From NCBI GenBank assembly GCA_039908345.1, contig JAMOBD010000003.1, positions 40,294-104,293 of the forward strand: a DNA stretch of 64,000 nucleotides. Reading direction: 5' to 3'. Position 1 is the stretch's first letter; every line of letters starts with the position of its first letter. The DNA comes from Magnetospirillum sp. WYHS-4 (GTDB lineage Bacteria; Pseudomonadota; Alphaproteobacteria; Rhodospirillales; GLO-3). The notes below the pieces were generated by a model. That model saw only the letters and a program-made list of their open reading frames with translations, ran no database searches and was not told the DNA's origin. A program made the translations under genes and the position numbers. Below, one piece after another: positions 8,784 through 17,360 of this stretch.

Positions 8784-9487
8784 GCGAGGCCAGCGACCGC
8801 CTGAACTGGTACGGGCGTCGGCAGGGCCACAAGCTGAAGCCCGGCCGCGCCCGTCTGGTCGATACCCTGTTGCCCCGCCTGCGGGTACCCGTACCCGCAG
8901 GCGGTGGCGTCTTGGACCCGGCCGGCCTGTTTTCTCGGCCCCTCGCCGACCTGTGGTTCGAAGTCGGCTTCGGCGGGGGCGAGCATCTGGCCGAACAGGC
9001 CAAGGCCCATCCCGATATCGGCTTCATCGGCTGCGAACCCTTCGTCAACGGGGTCGCCAGCCTGTTGCATCTGATAGACGAAGGCGACCTGGACAACGTC
9101 CGCCTGCTGGACGACGATGCTCGCCCTTTGCTGACCGCCCTGCCCGAGGCCAGCATCGGGCGCCTGTTCGTGCTGTTCCCCGACCCCTGGCCCAAGCGAC
9201 GCCACCACCGGCGGCGGTTCGTCTCGCCGCCCAACCTGGACCTGATGGCGCGCGTGCTGAAGGACGGGGCGGAACTGCGCTTCGCCTCCGACCATATGGA
9301 TTACGTCCGCTGGACCTTGTTCCATGCCGGCCGGCATCCGGCCTTCGAATGGACGGCCGAGCGCCCCGACGATTGGCGCCGCCGCCCGGCCGACGGCTTC
9401 CCCACCCGCTACGAGGCCAAAGCCCTGACCGGCTCCGCCTGCCTCTATCTGTCCTTCCGACGCAAGACGCGTGGATATTCCAGCTAG
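8780..9487 (+). CDS. trmB: tRNA (guanine-N7-)-methyltransferase TrmB
   Basis: This 235-residue Rossmann methyltransferase forms m7G46 in tRNA. Visible motifs are the SAM-binding [18 protein letters not shown], and the family signature [15 protein letters not shown] followed by FASDH. The true start is GTG 8780, overlapping the metK TGA (GTGA); the longer open frame beginning at 8264 is a shadow of metK. The N-terminus ([14 protein letters not shown]) matches the alphaproteobacterial family. Confidence 0.93.
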   Translation: MSEASDRLNWYGRRQGHKLKPGRARLVDTLLPRLRVPVPAGGGVLDPAGLFSRPLADLWFEVGFGGGEHLAEQAKAHPDIGFIGCEPFVNGVASLLHLIDEGDLDNVRLLDDDARPLLTALPEASIGRLFVLFPDPWPKRRHHRRRFVSPPNLDLMARVLKDGAELRFASDHMDYVRWTLFHAGRHPAFEWTAERPDDWRRRPADGFPTRYEAKALTGSACLYLSFRRKTRGYSS

Positions 9488-9510
9488 ATACAGAACGAAC
9501 CGCGCCCGGA

Positions 9511-10557
9511 TCAGGGGCTCCGCGCCGCCCGAACGGCATCCTTGAACTCCTCGACAAGGCGCACGCCGTCCGGGCCGAGCGAGGAGAGAATAGCCTGTTC
9601 GCCGGCTTGCTGCATGACAGCGCGGAATTTCTCGCGTTCATCCAAAGAAAGAACGCGGACTTTCATCGCCTGATATAGCGCACTCAAGCTCGTCCCCGCC
9701 TTCTCGGCGGCAATCGTCCTTTCCAGTGTCCTGGACAATGCCGTTTCGGCCGCCTTCAAGATCAGCGCTTGATCGGAAGGCGCCAGCGCATCGAGCGCTG
9801 ATCTCGAAAACAACCAAGCGTAAGGAGCGTACAAATGGTTGGTCAGGGTCGCATGACCTTGAACGGCGGACAGTCCTTGCGCCAGGGCAAGATCAATGGT
9901 GCCCGTTTGCCCATCGAGCGCGTGCGACCCCAGGGCGTTGAATTTTTCCCGCGCCGATACCTTGACCGCCCTGGCGCCGGTCGCCTTGATAAGGGCATCC
10001 ATCTCGGGAAGGTCGGGAGAAGACAGGATATTGAGGCCCCACATGTCGTCGGGGAATTCGATATCGCGGTCGAAGTTGGTTACGATATCGAATCCTCCTA
10101 CGTCGACGAATCCCAGAAGCCGCAAGTTGGTGCCCGCCGCCATCGCCTGGTTCAGACGTTGCCTGAACGGGCCGTTCATTACCGCGCGCGCCACATCGAC
10201 GCTCTCGAAGGAGAATGGAACGGCCGCCGCGAGCATGGGAGGGAAGACGAATGCCGCCGCGCCGATCGGCACCACGGCCGAATGCAGAACGTTCCTCTCT
10301 ACCAGGAGAGCCATGTCACGGTTGGTTCCGAGCATGGAGTTCGGCAGGATATCGACCTTGATCCGGCCCCCAGACACTTCACCAGCTTGCCTCCGAAATT
10401 CGTCCGCGACCACCGCCAGAGAGGTATTGTCGGGCACTTGCGATTGATCGTGGGCCAGCAGCAACTCGATGGTTTCCGCCGCGCGCGAAACAAGCGGAAG
10501 GCCGAAGATGGAAATAGCCAGAAGGCCCCCCGCCACGCACTTCCGGAACGACGTCAT
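9511..10557 (-). CDS. TRAP transporter DctP-type periplasmic solute-binding protein
   Basis: The 348-residue product has a signal peptide (about 1-27, ending SRAAE) and a DctP fold with the family's MLGTNRDMALLV and GRIKVDILPNS regions; DctP proteins bind small organic acids. No DctQ or DctM membrane subunits are nearby. Instead it lies 10 bp behind a membrane adenylate cyclase on the same strand, so it may present its ligand to the cyclase instead of feeding a transporter (inference). ATG 10557 follows GGGGGAA. Confidence 0.88.
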   Translation of the reverse strand: MTSFRKCVAGGLLAISIFGLPLVSRAAETIELLLAHDQSQVPDNTSLAVVADEFRRQAGEVSGGRIKVDILPNSMLGTNRDMALLVERNVLHSAVVPIGAAAFVFPPMLAAAVPFSFESVDVARAVMNGPFRQRLNQAMAAGTNLRLLGFVDVGGFDIVTNFDRDIEFPDDMWGLNILSSPDLPEMDALIKATGARAVKVSAREKFNALGSHALDGQTGTIDLALAQGLSAVQGHATLTNHLYAPYAWLFSRSALDALAPSDQALILKAAETALSRTLERTIAAEKAGTSLSALYQAMKVRVLSLDEREKFRAVMQQAGEQAILSSLGPDGVRLVEEFKDAVRAARSP

Positions 10558-10567
10558 GATTCCCCCT

Positions 10568-12673
10568 TCACTTGCTGGCGAACCGCTGGGAGCCGTCCCA
10601 ATCCGCAGGCGCGCCTTCGACGGCGAAACGCCTTGCGTTCGCCATCAGCAGGGCCGCCGCCTTGTCGCCTGGACAGACGGCTTCGTAGCGTCCGAGCGCT
10701 TGGATGGCCAGTTCCCAGTCCTGCTTTTCGTATGCCCGGAAAGCCTCCATCCAAACGGCCAGGGACTTGGGCTCTTCGCCGCATTCTCCCAGCAACTCGT
10801 AGACGGGTAGGGGAACCGACGTTCCCGCCACGGTGACCGGGCCGAAAGGCCGGAACGTGAAATGGTCGCGAACCGCCGCGACCACCGGTTCCGTGACCAG
10901 AAGGGTCGTTCCCAACTGCTTGTTGAGACTCTCGATGCGCGAAGCCAGATTCACCATCGGCCCCAAGGCGGTATACTGCATCCGGTCGCTGGAGCCGACA
11001 TTGCCGACCACCGCCTGCCCCGTATGCAGGCCCATGCGCGTGACGAGCGACGCGCCCCCATTCTCGGCGAGCCGGGCCAGGACCTTCTGGCCGTCGAGCA
11101 TGGCCCGGCAAGCGTTCCGGATATGATCGGGGTCGTCCATCGGCGCGTTCCAGAAGGCCATGACGGCGTCGCCGATGAACTTGTCGATCGTTCCGTGATG
11201 GCGGGCGACAACCCCCGACAGGCATTCGAAATAGCCCGACAGCCATTTAAGGATTTGCTCCGGCTCCATGGCTTCGGATTCCGATGTGAAGCCCTGGAGA
11301 TCGGAGAACATGACGGTCAGCGAACGTCGGGTCCCGCCGATGGATGTGCCACTGCCCGAACTGATGATGTTGTGCACCAGGGTTTTGGGAACGTAGCTGC
11401 CGAAACTGGACAGGCCGGCCTTCATGGAGCGCACCGCAGCGATCAGGGCATCGATCTCGACGATCCTGGAATGGATCAGGACCGGAGCCCCGAGTTCGAA
11501 TTTGCGAATACGTTCGGTTTCTCCGATCAGGGCCAGGATGGGGCGGACCAGATAGCGCGTCAGCCAGAAAACGCAACCCATCGCGAGGATGACGAACACG
11601 AAGCCGATGGCTACCGTCATCTGGCTGGCCTTCTTGACCGGTCCTACGAAATCGTCTTCGGCGGCGACCACGCCAACCGTCCATTTCGTGCCGGCCCGTT
11701 CCGGCAACTGGATGAATCTCGCCATCCAGACGGTGGAAGCGTCATGCCGGGAGGGCAGGTTGAACTGCATCTCGCCGGTCCCGCGGAAACGCCGGATGGC
11801 GTCCGGCACGACCGGATCGTCGATCTCTTCCCCCATGACCAATGACACTTTTCCGTCGTTCATCTTGGTGATTTTCTCGGTTGTGGGGAAGCCGATCAGT
11901 TGTCCCTTTTCGTCCAGGACGAAAGTGATGCCCGATTTTCCCACCTGCCTCGCGCTCAGGAATTCCGACAGGGCAGAAATCGAGAGGTCGGCTCCGAACA
12001 CTCCCAGGATCGCCCCATCGTCGGTTCGCACGCGTTTGGACAGGGTGATTCCGGGGGCTCCGGTGCTTTGAAAGAGATAGACGTCCGTACCGACCGTCCT
12101 TTCCGTCGGCAAGGCGTCCTGGTACCAGGGACGTATTCGCGGATCGTAGGCGGGTTCCGCCCGTTCGATCTTGACCACCTTGCCCCAATCCTCAAGGTAG
12201 ATGTAGGTGTCGCGGCGCTCCCCGGAACTGGAGTCGAGGACCCTCAACACCCATTTTGCCGAAGGCGGCGGCTTCTCCTTCTTGAAGCCGAAGCGCTCGA
12301 TTCCGGCCGAAAGGCGGATGGCCTGATAGAAACTTCCGTCTTCGTGCAGACCAAAATAGGCGCTGTAGGCCTCCGGGATCGCCTCCAACAGCGACAACAG
12401 GGGACGCAAGGCGTCGGGACGTCGCAACCTCTCCCCCTCGACCCGTCCGAACGCCGCTGCGACATCGACCGACTTCGATATACCGTCGATCATCGTCTCG
12501 ATCTTCTCCGACACCTCGCGCCCGGAAACATCCATGGACTGGACCGCCAACTCACGGGCCATTCCTGCATTCTGCCGGTAGAGAAATGTCACCATGAGCA
12601 CTGTCAACGGAACGAGCGCCGCCGTGAACAGCCCGGTGATTCCGATACGGAGCCTGATGCGCACTTTGTCCAC
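10568..12673 (-). CDS. Membrane adenylate cyclase with periplasmic Cache-type sensor and HAMP
   Basis: The 701-residue protein has an N-terminal transmembrane helix (about 12-32), a Cache-like periplasmic sensor (about 35-325; IRPWYQDALPTERTVG and GVFGADLSIS are typical), a second membrane helix near 350-370, a HAMP region, and a class III cyclase domain from about 445. Catalytic elements are VMFSDLQGF and GDAVMAF (metal aspartates), IDKFIGD (adenine-selecting Lys), YTALG (Thr partner, as in class IIIb) and NLASRIE (transition-state Asn and Arg). It should make cAMP in response to a periplasmic signal. The start is GTG 12673 behind GGGAGGGGG. The downstream TRAP binding protein is a likely partner. 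Confidence 0.88.
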   Translation of the reverse strand: MDKVRIRLRIGITGLFTAALVPLTVLMVTFLYRQNAGMARELAVQSMDVSGREVSEKIETMIDGISKSVDVAAAFGRVEGERLRRPDALRPLLSLLEAIPEAYSAYFGLHEDGSFYQAIRLSAGIERFGFKKEKPPPSAKWVLRVLDSSSGERRDTYIYLEDWGKVVKIERAEPAYDPRIRPWYQDALPTERTVGTDVYLFQSTGAPGITLSKRVRTDDGAILGVFGADLSISALSEFLSARQVGKSGITFVLDEKGQLIGFPTTEKITKMNDGKVSLVMGEEIDDPVVPDAIRRFRGTGEMQFNLPSRHDASTVWMARFIQLPERAGTKWTVGVVAAEDDFVGPVKKASQMTVAIGFVFVILAMGCVFWLTRYLVRPILALIGETERIRKFELGAPVLIHSRIVEIDALIAAVRSMKAGLSSFGSYVPKTLVHNIISSGSGTSIGGTRRSLTVMFSDLQGFTSESEAMEPEQILKWLSGYFECLSGVVARHHGTIDKFIGDAVMAFWNAPMDDPDHIRNACRAMLDGQKVLARLAENGGASLVTRMGLHTGQAVVGNVGSSDRMQYTALGPMVNLASRIESLNKQLGTTLLVTEPVVAAVRDHFTFRPFGPVTVAGTSVPLPVYELLGECGEEPKSLAVWMEAFRAYEKQDWELAIQALGRYEAVCPGDKAAALLMANARRFAVEGAPADWDGSQRFASK

Positions 12674-12840
12674 GGCCCCCTCCCATATCCACCATCATAG
12701 AATAAGGGCGGCATGGCTTGGCAAGAAAAACCTGACACGAGAGTGATCCATGGTGGAAGGCGACGTCCGGAGTCGCACCAAACAGAAATTCCATGTTCCG
12801 TCGAGCCAACCGGTAACACCAATATCCTGAAAATCCGTCG

Positions 12841-12870
12841 TTGACTTTATCGGGCATGGCATCGGAGAAT
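12841..12870 (+). promoter_or_regulatory. Possible promoter of the PotF-like gene
   Basis: TTGACT at 12841-12846 and GAGAAT at 12865-12870 are separated by 18 bp. The predicted start site lies about 20 nt before the PotF-like ATG at 12897. The -35 is good and the -10 moderate. Confidence 0.35.
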
Positions 12871-12896
12871 TCCCGTCGACCGGCACAGGAGGCGGC

Positions 12897-14030
12897 ATGC
12901 CGCCACGTTTTCTTCATGGAATTCGGAGTTTCGCCGCAGGGTTGTTCTTCGCTCTGGCGGTGGGTGGTTCTCCGCCCGCCAGGGCGGCGGAAACGCAAGG
13001 CGACCGCCAAGTAGCGGTCCACAATTGGCCGGATTACATCGCTCCTGCGGTTCTTGAAAAATTCACTCGCGAAACAGGAATAAACGTCAGTTACAGCACA
13101 TTTAGCGAGAACGATGAACTGGAGGCCAAGCTGTTGAGCGGGCGCACCGGTTTTGACGTTGTCTTTCCCTCGGCTACGCCGTTCTTCGCCCGGCAGGTCA
13201 AGGCCGGCCTCTTCCAGAAGCTCGATTTCTCCAAGATTCCAAATGCCAAGGGATTGGACAGGGAAATCATGACGTCGCTCGAGAAATCTGATCCCGGCAA
13301 CCGTTTCGCCGTTCCCTATATGATGTACGCATCGGGTTTCGGTTATAACGTCGATCTGGTCGGCAGGGCGATGCCGGACGCCCCCCGCGATTCCTGGGCC
13401 ATGCTATTCGACCCCGTGGTGTTGGGCCAGTTCAAGGAATGCGGCGTCAGCATACGGGATACGCCGGTCGAGACATTGTCGGCCTTTCTCATATACAAGG
13501 GGGAAGATGCGGGCCGGCAGTCGATCACGTCCATGCGGACCGCCATGCAATCCTTGAAGTCCTTGCGGCCATTCTACCAGATAGGAGCACAGACCTACAT
13601 CGACGATCTCGCCCAAGGTTCGATCTGTGTCGCGCATGGATATGTCGGCGATTTGGTGCAGGCGCGGGAAAAGGGCCGGAAAAACACGCCCCCCCAAGAC
13701 ATCGTCGTCGTCATTCCCAGGGAAGGGGGGCTTTTCGGCATCGACGTGATGGCCGTTCCCGCCGATGCCCCGCATCCGGATGCCGCGCATGCCTTCGTGA
13801 ATTTCATCCTCCGGCCCGATATCATTGCCGAAATCAGCAACGAAACCGGATACGCCAACGCCGTTCCGGCATCGCGGGAAAGACTAAATCCCGCCATCGC
13901 CAATGACCCGGCGATCTACGTGCCTGCGCACGTCAAGGCCAAGTTGACCGTTCCACCGCTGGCGGGCAACCGCGAATATGAACGGACACAGGCCAGAGAA
14001 TGGGCGCGGTTCCGTATGGGAAGGAACTAG
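12897..14030 (+). CDS. PotF/PotD-like polyamine-binding periplasmic protein
   Basis: This 377-residue protein has a signal peptide (about 1-30, ending ARAAE). It opens with VHNWPDYIAPAVLEKF, the spermidine/putrescine-binding start, and carries FDVVFPSATPFFARQV, VPYMMYASGFGYN and GGLFGIDVMAVPADA, typical of PotD/PotF. The ligand is probably a polyamine. No permease or ATPase genes (PotGHI) follow, so as with the neighbouring TRAP protein this receptor appears orphan. It is divergent from the cyclase across 223 bp; its GGAGG site precedes ATG 12897. Whether the cyclase reads its ligand is open. Confidence 0.85.
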   Translation: MPPRFLHGIRSFAAGLFFALAVGGSPPARAAETQGDRQVAVHNWPDYIAPAVLEKFTRETGINVSYSTFSENDELEAKLLSGRTGFDVVFPSATPFFARQVKAGLFQKLDFSKIPNAKGLDREIMTSLEKSDPGNRFAVPYMMYASGFGYNVDLVGRAMPDAPRDSWAMLFDPVVLGQFKECGVSIRDTPVETLSAFLIYKGEDAGRQSITSMRTAMQSLKSLRPFYQIGAQTYIDDLAQGSICVAHGYVGDLVQAREKGRKNTPPQDIVVVIPREGGLFGIDVMAVPADAPHPDAAHAFVNFILRPDIIAEISNETGYANAVPASRERLNPAIANDPAIYVPAHVKAKLTVPPLAGNREYERTQAREWARFRMGRN

Positions 14031-14132
14031 CGGCTTGTGACGAGATCGAATCGCGGGGCGCTCCGATGTCGGATGCGTCGCGTTCCGGAAAGAGTATGAT
14101 CCCGCCGCGGCGGAACCGACGGAGAAGACAGC

Positions 14133-14501
14133 ATGGCGAACGACGGCAACGAAACGACGACTGTCCTGGTCGCGGGCGCGACGGGAACGGCGGTGGCGAT
14201 GGCTCTGTCGGAGGGCTGCTTCGACATGCGGGACAGCATTGCCGGGGCGTTGCTGCTGTTGCTCCTGATCTCGCAGTGGAAATCGGCGCCGCGGGGATTG
14301 GGCATCCAGGCGCTCTACAGCTTGGCCATGGCGACGGCCTTAGTCCTGACCCTCGGCATAACGGCCGATATCTGGCAGTTCGCCGGACAATGCGGCGGCC
14401 CCAACCGGTCGCGCGACATGACCTTGTTGATCCTGACAGTCGACTTTTTCCTGCTGTTCGCCCTGCTGCGCTGGTTCACGGGCCGGTTGCTCAAATCCTG
14501 A
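14133..14501 (+). CDS. Small multi-pass membrane protein of unknown function
   Basis: The 122-residue product has about four hydrophobic segments: 10-28, 36-48 (GALLLLLLISQ), 60-80 and 97-118 (MTLLILTVDFFLLFALLRW). I recognise no family. A GGAGAAG site precedes ATG 14133. It may be the second gene after the PotF-like protein (102-bp gap) or stand alone. Confidence 0.5.
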   Translation: MANDGNETTTVLVAGATGTAVAMALSEGCFDMRDSIAGALLLLLLISQWKSAPRGLGIQALYSLAMATALVLTLGITADIWQFAGQCGGPNRSRDMTLLILTVDFFLLFALLRWFTGRLLKS

Positions 14502-14510
14502 CGAAACCGC

Positions 14511-14539
14511 TTGTCTTGCCGGTCCGCGCGCACTATACG
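14511..14539 (+). promoter_or_regulatory. Sigma70-type promoter of the rimP-nusA-infB operon
   Basis: TTGTCT at 14511-14516 and TATACG at 14534-14539 have optimal 17-bp spacing. The transcript would start near 14546 and carry a leader of about 150 nt to rimP at 14694. It is the only convincing promoter I see ahead of this long operon. Confidence 0.6.
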
Positions 14540-14545
14540 TAGGCC

Positions 14546-14639
14546 CAAGGAACTTCGCCTCTTCCGGCGAACCGGTCGGCCATCCAGCCGGCCGAGGCCG
14601 AAACCGATAAGGTGGGCCAATGGCCCGCCTTTTGTTTTT
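14546..14639 (+). promoter_or_regulatory. Structured leader with intrinsic terminator upstream of rimP (attenuator or sRNA)
   Basis: Three hairpins follow the promoter. 14554-14571 pairs TTCGCC with GGCGAA. 14573-14594 forms an 8-bp stem around CGGTCGGC/GCCGGCCG with one wobble. 14611-14629 pairs GGTGGGCC with GGCCCGCC and is followed at once by TTTTGTTTTT, the form of a Rho-independent terminator. Placed between promoter and first gene, it should either attenuate the translation operon or end a small RNA of about 95 nt. No known RNA family was recognised. Confidence 0.5.
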
Positions 14640-14693
14640 CGGGGTCGACACCGGAAGACGAAGCGTGCGACGCCGAGATAGTGCAGGACGAAC

Positions 14694-15215
14694 ATGGATA
14701 GCCCTTTGGAGGGCCGCATCGGGGAATTGGTCGGCCCCACCGTCGAAGACTTGGGCTTCACGGTGGTGCGAATCCAGACCTCGGGGCAGCGGCGGGTGGT
14801 GCTGCAGATCATGATCGAGCACCCCGACGGCCAGCCGCCCACCGTGGACGACTGCGCCCGGGTAAGCCGCGCGGTGTCGGCCATCCTCGATGTCGAGGAC
14901 CCGATCCGCGATGCCTATACCCTGGAGGTAAGTTCGCCGGGTATCGACCGGCCACTCACCCGCCCCGGCGATTTCGAACGCTTCGTCGGCCAGGAGGCGA
15001 AGGTGGAACTTGTCCGTCCGCTGGACGGACGGCGGCGTTTTCGCGGCCGGCTGCTGGGTTTGACCGGCGACGGGCTACGGATGCTGGCGGAAGGAGCCGA
15101 AGTGGTCCTGCCGCTCGCCGACATCCAGCGGGCCAAGCTGGTGCTGACAGATGAGCTTCTGGCCATGCACCGGGAGAAGCAGGAAACCGAAGGACAGAAC
15201 GATCATGGCAACTGA
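14694..15215 (+). CDS. rimP: Ribosome maturation factor RimP
   Basis: The 173-residue protein has the RimP order: an N-terminal domain (GRIGELVGPTVEDLGF, VVRIQTSG, EHPDGQPPTVDDCARVSR) and the LEVSSPGIDRPLTRPGDF motif leading into an Sm-like C-terminal domain. RimP acts in 30S subunit maturation. It is the first gene of the operon; the nusA start lies 11 bp inside its 3' end. Confidence 0.95.
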   Translation: MDSPLEGRIGELVGPTVEDLGFTVVRIQTSGQRRVVLQIMIEHPDGQPPTVDDCARVSRAVSAILDVEDPIRDAYTLEVSSPGIDRPLTRPGDFERFVGQEAKVELVRPLDGRRRFRGRLLGLTGDGLRMLAEGAEVVLPLADIQRAKLVLTDELLAMHREKQETEGQNDHGN

Positions 15216-16731
15216 CGCCGTTCACGCCCGCCCCGAGCTTTTGCAGGTCGCCGAGCAGGTCGCCCGCGACAAGAGCATCGAGCCCCACGAGGTTCTGGAG
15301 GCCATGGAACAGGCCATCCAGAAGGCTGGCCGCAACAAATACGGCCACGAGAACGACATCCGCGCCCACATCGACCGCAAGACCGGCGAAATCTCGCTGG
15401 CCCGCTACACTGAAGTGGTGGAGACGGTCGAGAACGAGGCGGCCCAACTCACGCTGGAAGAGGCCCAGCGCCTCAAGCCGGACGTCCAGGTCGGCGAATT
15501 CCTGATCGATCCGTTGCCGCCCATCGACTTCGGCCGCATCGCCGCCCAGACCGCCAAGCAGGTGATCGTGCAGAAGGTCCGGGAAGTCGAGCGCAAGCGC
15601 CAGTACGACGAGTTCAAGGATCGCGTCGGCGAGGTGGTCAACGGCCTGGTCAAGCGCATCGAGTTCGGCAACGTCATCATCGACCTCGGCCGTGGCGAGG
15701 CCCTGCTGCGCCGCGACGAGACCATCCCCCGCGAGCACTTCAACCCCGGCGACCGGGTGCGCGCCCTGATCCTCGACGTGCGCCAAGAGACCCGCGGGCC
15801 GCAGATCTTCATGTCGCGCACCCATCCCGATTTCATGGCCAAGCTGTTCGTCCAGGAAGTGCCAGAAATCTACGACGGCATCATCGAGATCATGGCGGTG
15901 GCCCGCGATCCGGGCTCGCGCGCCAAGATGGCCGTCATGTCCCACGATTCCAGCATCGATCCCGTCGGCCCCTGCATCGGCATGCGCGGCTCGCGCGTCC
16001 AGGCCGTGGTAGGCGAACTGCAGGGCGAGAAAATCGACATCATCCAGTGGTCGCCCGATCCGGCCACCTTCATCGTCAACGCATTGGCACCGGCCGAAGT
16101 CGCCAAGGTGGTTCTGGACGAGGAGACCCACCGCATCGAAGTGGTGGTCCCCGACGACCAGCTGAGCTTGGCCATCGGCCGCCGCGGCCAGAACGTGCGC
16201 CTGGCCTCGCAACTTTCCACCTGGGACATCGACATCCTCACCGAAGCCGAGGAAAGCACCAAACGGCAGGAGGAATTCCGCAACCGCTCGCAGATGTTCA
16301 TCGATGCCCTCGACGTGGACGACGTGATCGCCCACCTGCTGGTCACCGAAGGCTTCTCCTCGGTCGAGGAAGTGGCCCTGGTGCCCATCGAGGAACTGGC
16401 CGGCATCGAAGGATTCGACGAGGACATCGGCGGCGAACTGCAGAACCGCGCCCGCAACTTCCTGGCCCGCCGCGACGAGGAATACACGTCGCGGCGCAAG
16501 GAACTGGGTGTGGCCGACGATCTCGCCGAAATCGACGGCCTGACCCCCAGCATCCTGGTGGCCCTGGGCGAGAAGGGTGTGAAGACCCGCGACGACCTGG
16601 CCGACCTGGCCGGCGACGAACTGCTGGAATTCTCTCCCCCGGGTTCGCTTACCGAGGACAAGGCCAACGCCATCATCATGGCCGCCCGCGCCCACTGGTT
16701 CGCGGAAGAGGAGGAGGAGGGCAAGGCCTGA
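15205..16731 (+). CDS. nusA: Transcription termination/antitermination factor NusA
   Basis: From ATG 15205 the 508-residue product has the N-terminal RNA-polymerase-binding domain, S1 (GEVVNGLVKRIEFGNVIIDLG), KH1/KH2 (IGMRGSRVQAVVGELQGEKID and AIGRRGQNVRLAS) and two C-terminal acidic helical repeats (LLVTEGFSSVEEVA; LGEKGVKTRDDLADLA) typical of proteobacterial NusA. It binds RNA polymerase and controls pausing and termination. The upstream in-frame start at 15151 lies inside rimP and is not supported. An AAGGACAG site precedes ATG 15205. Confidence 0.96.
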   Translation: MATDAVHARPELLQVAEQVARDKSIEPHEVLEAMEQAIQKAGRNKYGHENDIRAHIDRKTGEISLARYTEVVETVENEAAQLTLEEAQRLKPDVQVGEFLIDPLPPIDFGRIAAQTAKQVIVQKVREVERKRQYDEFKDRVGEVVNGLVKRIEFGNVIIDLGRGEALLRRDETIPREHFNPGDRVRALILDVRQETRGPQIFMSRTHPDFMAKLFVQEVPEIYDGIIEIMAVARDPGSRAKMAVMSHDSSIDPVGPCIGMRGSRVQAVVGELQGEKIDIIQWSPDPATFIVNALAPAEVAKVVLDEETHRIEVVVPDDQLSLAIGRRGQNVRLASQLSTWDIDILTEAEESTKRQEEFRNRSQMFIDALDVDDVIAHLLVTEGFSSVEEVALVPIEELAGIEGFDEDIGGELQNRARNFLARRDEEYTSRRKELGVADDLAEIDGLTPSILVALGEKGVKTRDDLADLAGDELLEFSPPGSLTEDKANAIIMAARAHWFAEEEEEGKA

Positions 16732-16739
16732 AGCCCGTG

Positions 16740-17357
16740 ATGGACGAGGAACCGACCGGCAAGAGCCCGTTCCGGCGCTGCATCGCCACCCGGACGGTCC
16801 GGCCCAAGGCCGAACTGGTTCGGTTCGTCGTCGACCCCGGCGGCGCGATCGTTCCGGATGTGGACGAACGACTGCCCGGTCGCGGTTTGTGGTGTAGCGC
16901 GACGCGCGATATGATAGATACGGCTTGTAAGAAGGGCCTGTTCGCCAAGGCCGCGCAGGCGAGCGTCAAGATTCCGCCCGGACTTTCCGACCAGGTGGAG
17001 GACTTGTTGCTCGGACGCTGCGAAAACCTTCTGGGCTTGGCCCGTCGGGCCGGCCAACTGGTGGCCGGGTTCGACAAGGTCCGGGAAGCCCTGGGCAAGG
17101 GCGAGGCCGGCTTGCTGGTCGAGGCCGCCGATGGGGCGGCAGACGGCCGGGCCAAGCTGGAATCCGCGGCACGGGGATTGCCGCGGATCGAGGTGCTGCG
17201 AGCGGCCGAACTGGGCCGCGCGTTAGGGCGGGAGTATATCGTCCATGTGGCGGTCGCTCCTGGACGTCTGGCCGAAAGCCTGCTCCGCGAAGCAGGCCGC
17301 CTGGCTGGAATTCGCAAGGAAATTCAAGGCGCCAACGCGCCATTTGTCGACGGGTAA
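16740..17357 (+). CDS. YlxR (DUF448) – L7Ae-like fusion, RNA-binding protein
   Basis: The 205-residue protein has an N-terminal YlxR/DUF448 domain (RRCIATRTV, LVRFVVDPGGAIVPDVDERLPGRGLW) and a C-terminal L7Ae/L30e-like domain (CENLLGLARRAGQLVAGFDKVREAL, LGRALGREYIVHVAV). Firmicutes encode these as separate ylxR and ylxQ genes; the fusion is usual in alphaproteobacteria. The role is probably RNA or ribosome binding in the nusA-infB operon. A GTG at 16737 is an alternative start; a purine-rich GAGGAGGAGG lies inside the nusA 3' end. Confidence 0.88.
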   Translation: MDEEPTGKSPFRRCIATRTVRPKAELVRFVVDPGGAIVPDVDERLPGRGLWCSATRDMIDTACKKGLFAKAAQASVKIPPGLSDQVEDLLLGRCENLLGLARRAGQLVAGFDKVREALGKGEAGLLVEAADGAADGRAKLESAARGLPRIEVLRAAELGRALGREYIVHVAVAPGRLAESLLREAGRLAGIRKEIQGANAPFVDG

Positions 17358-17360
17358 GCG

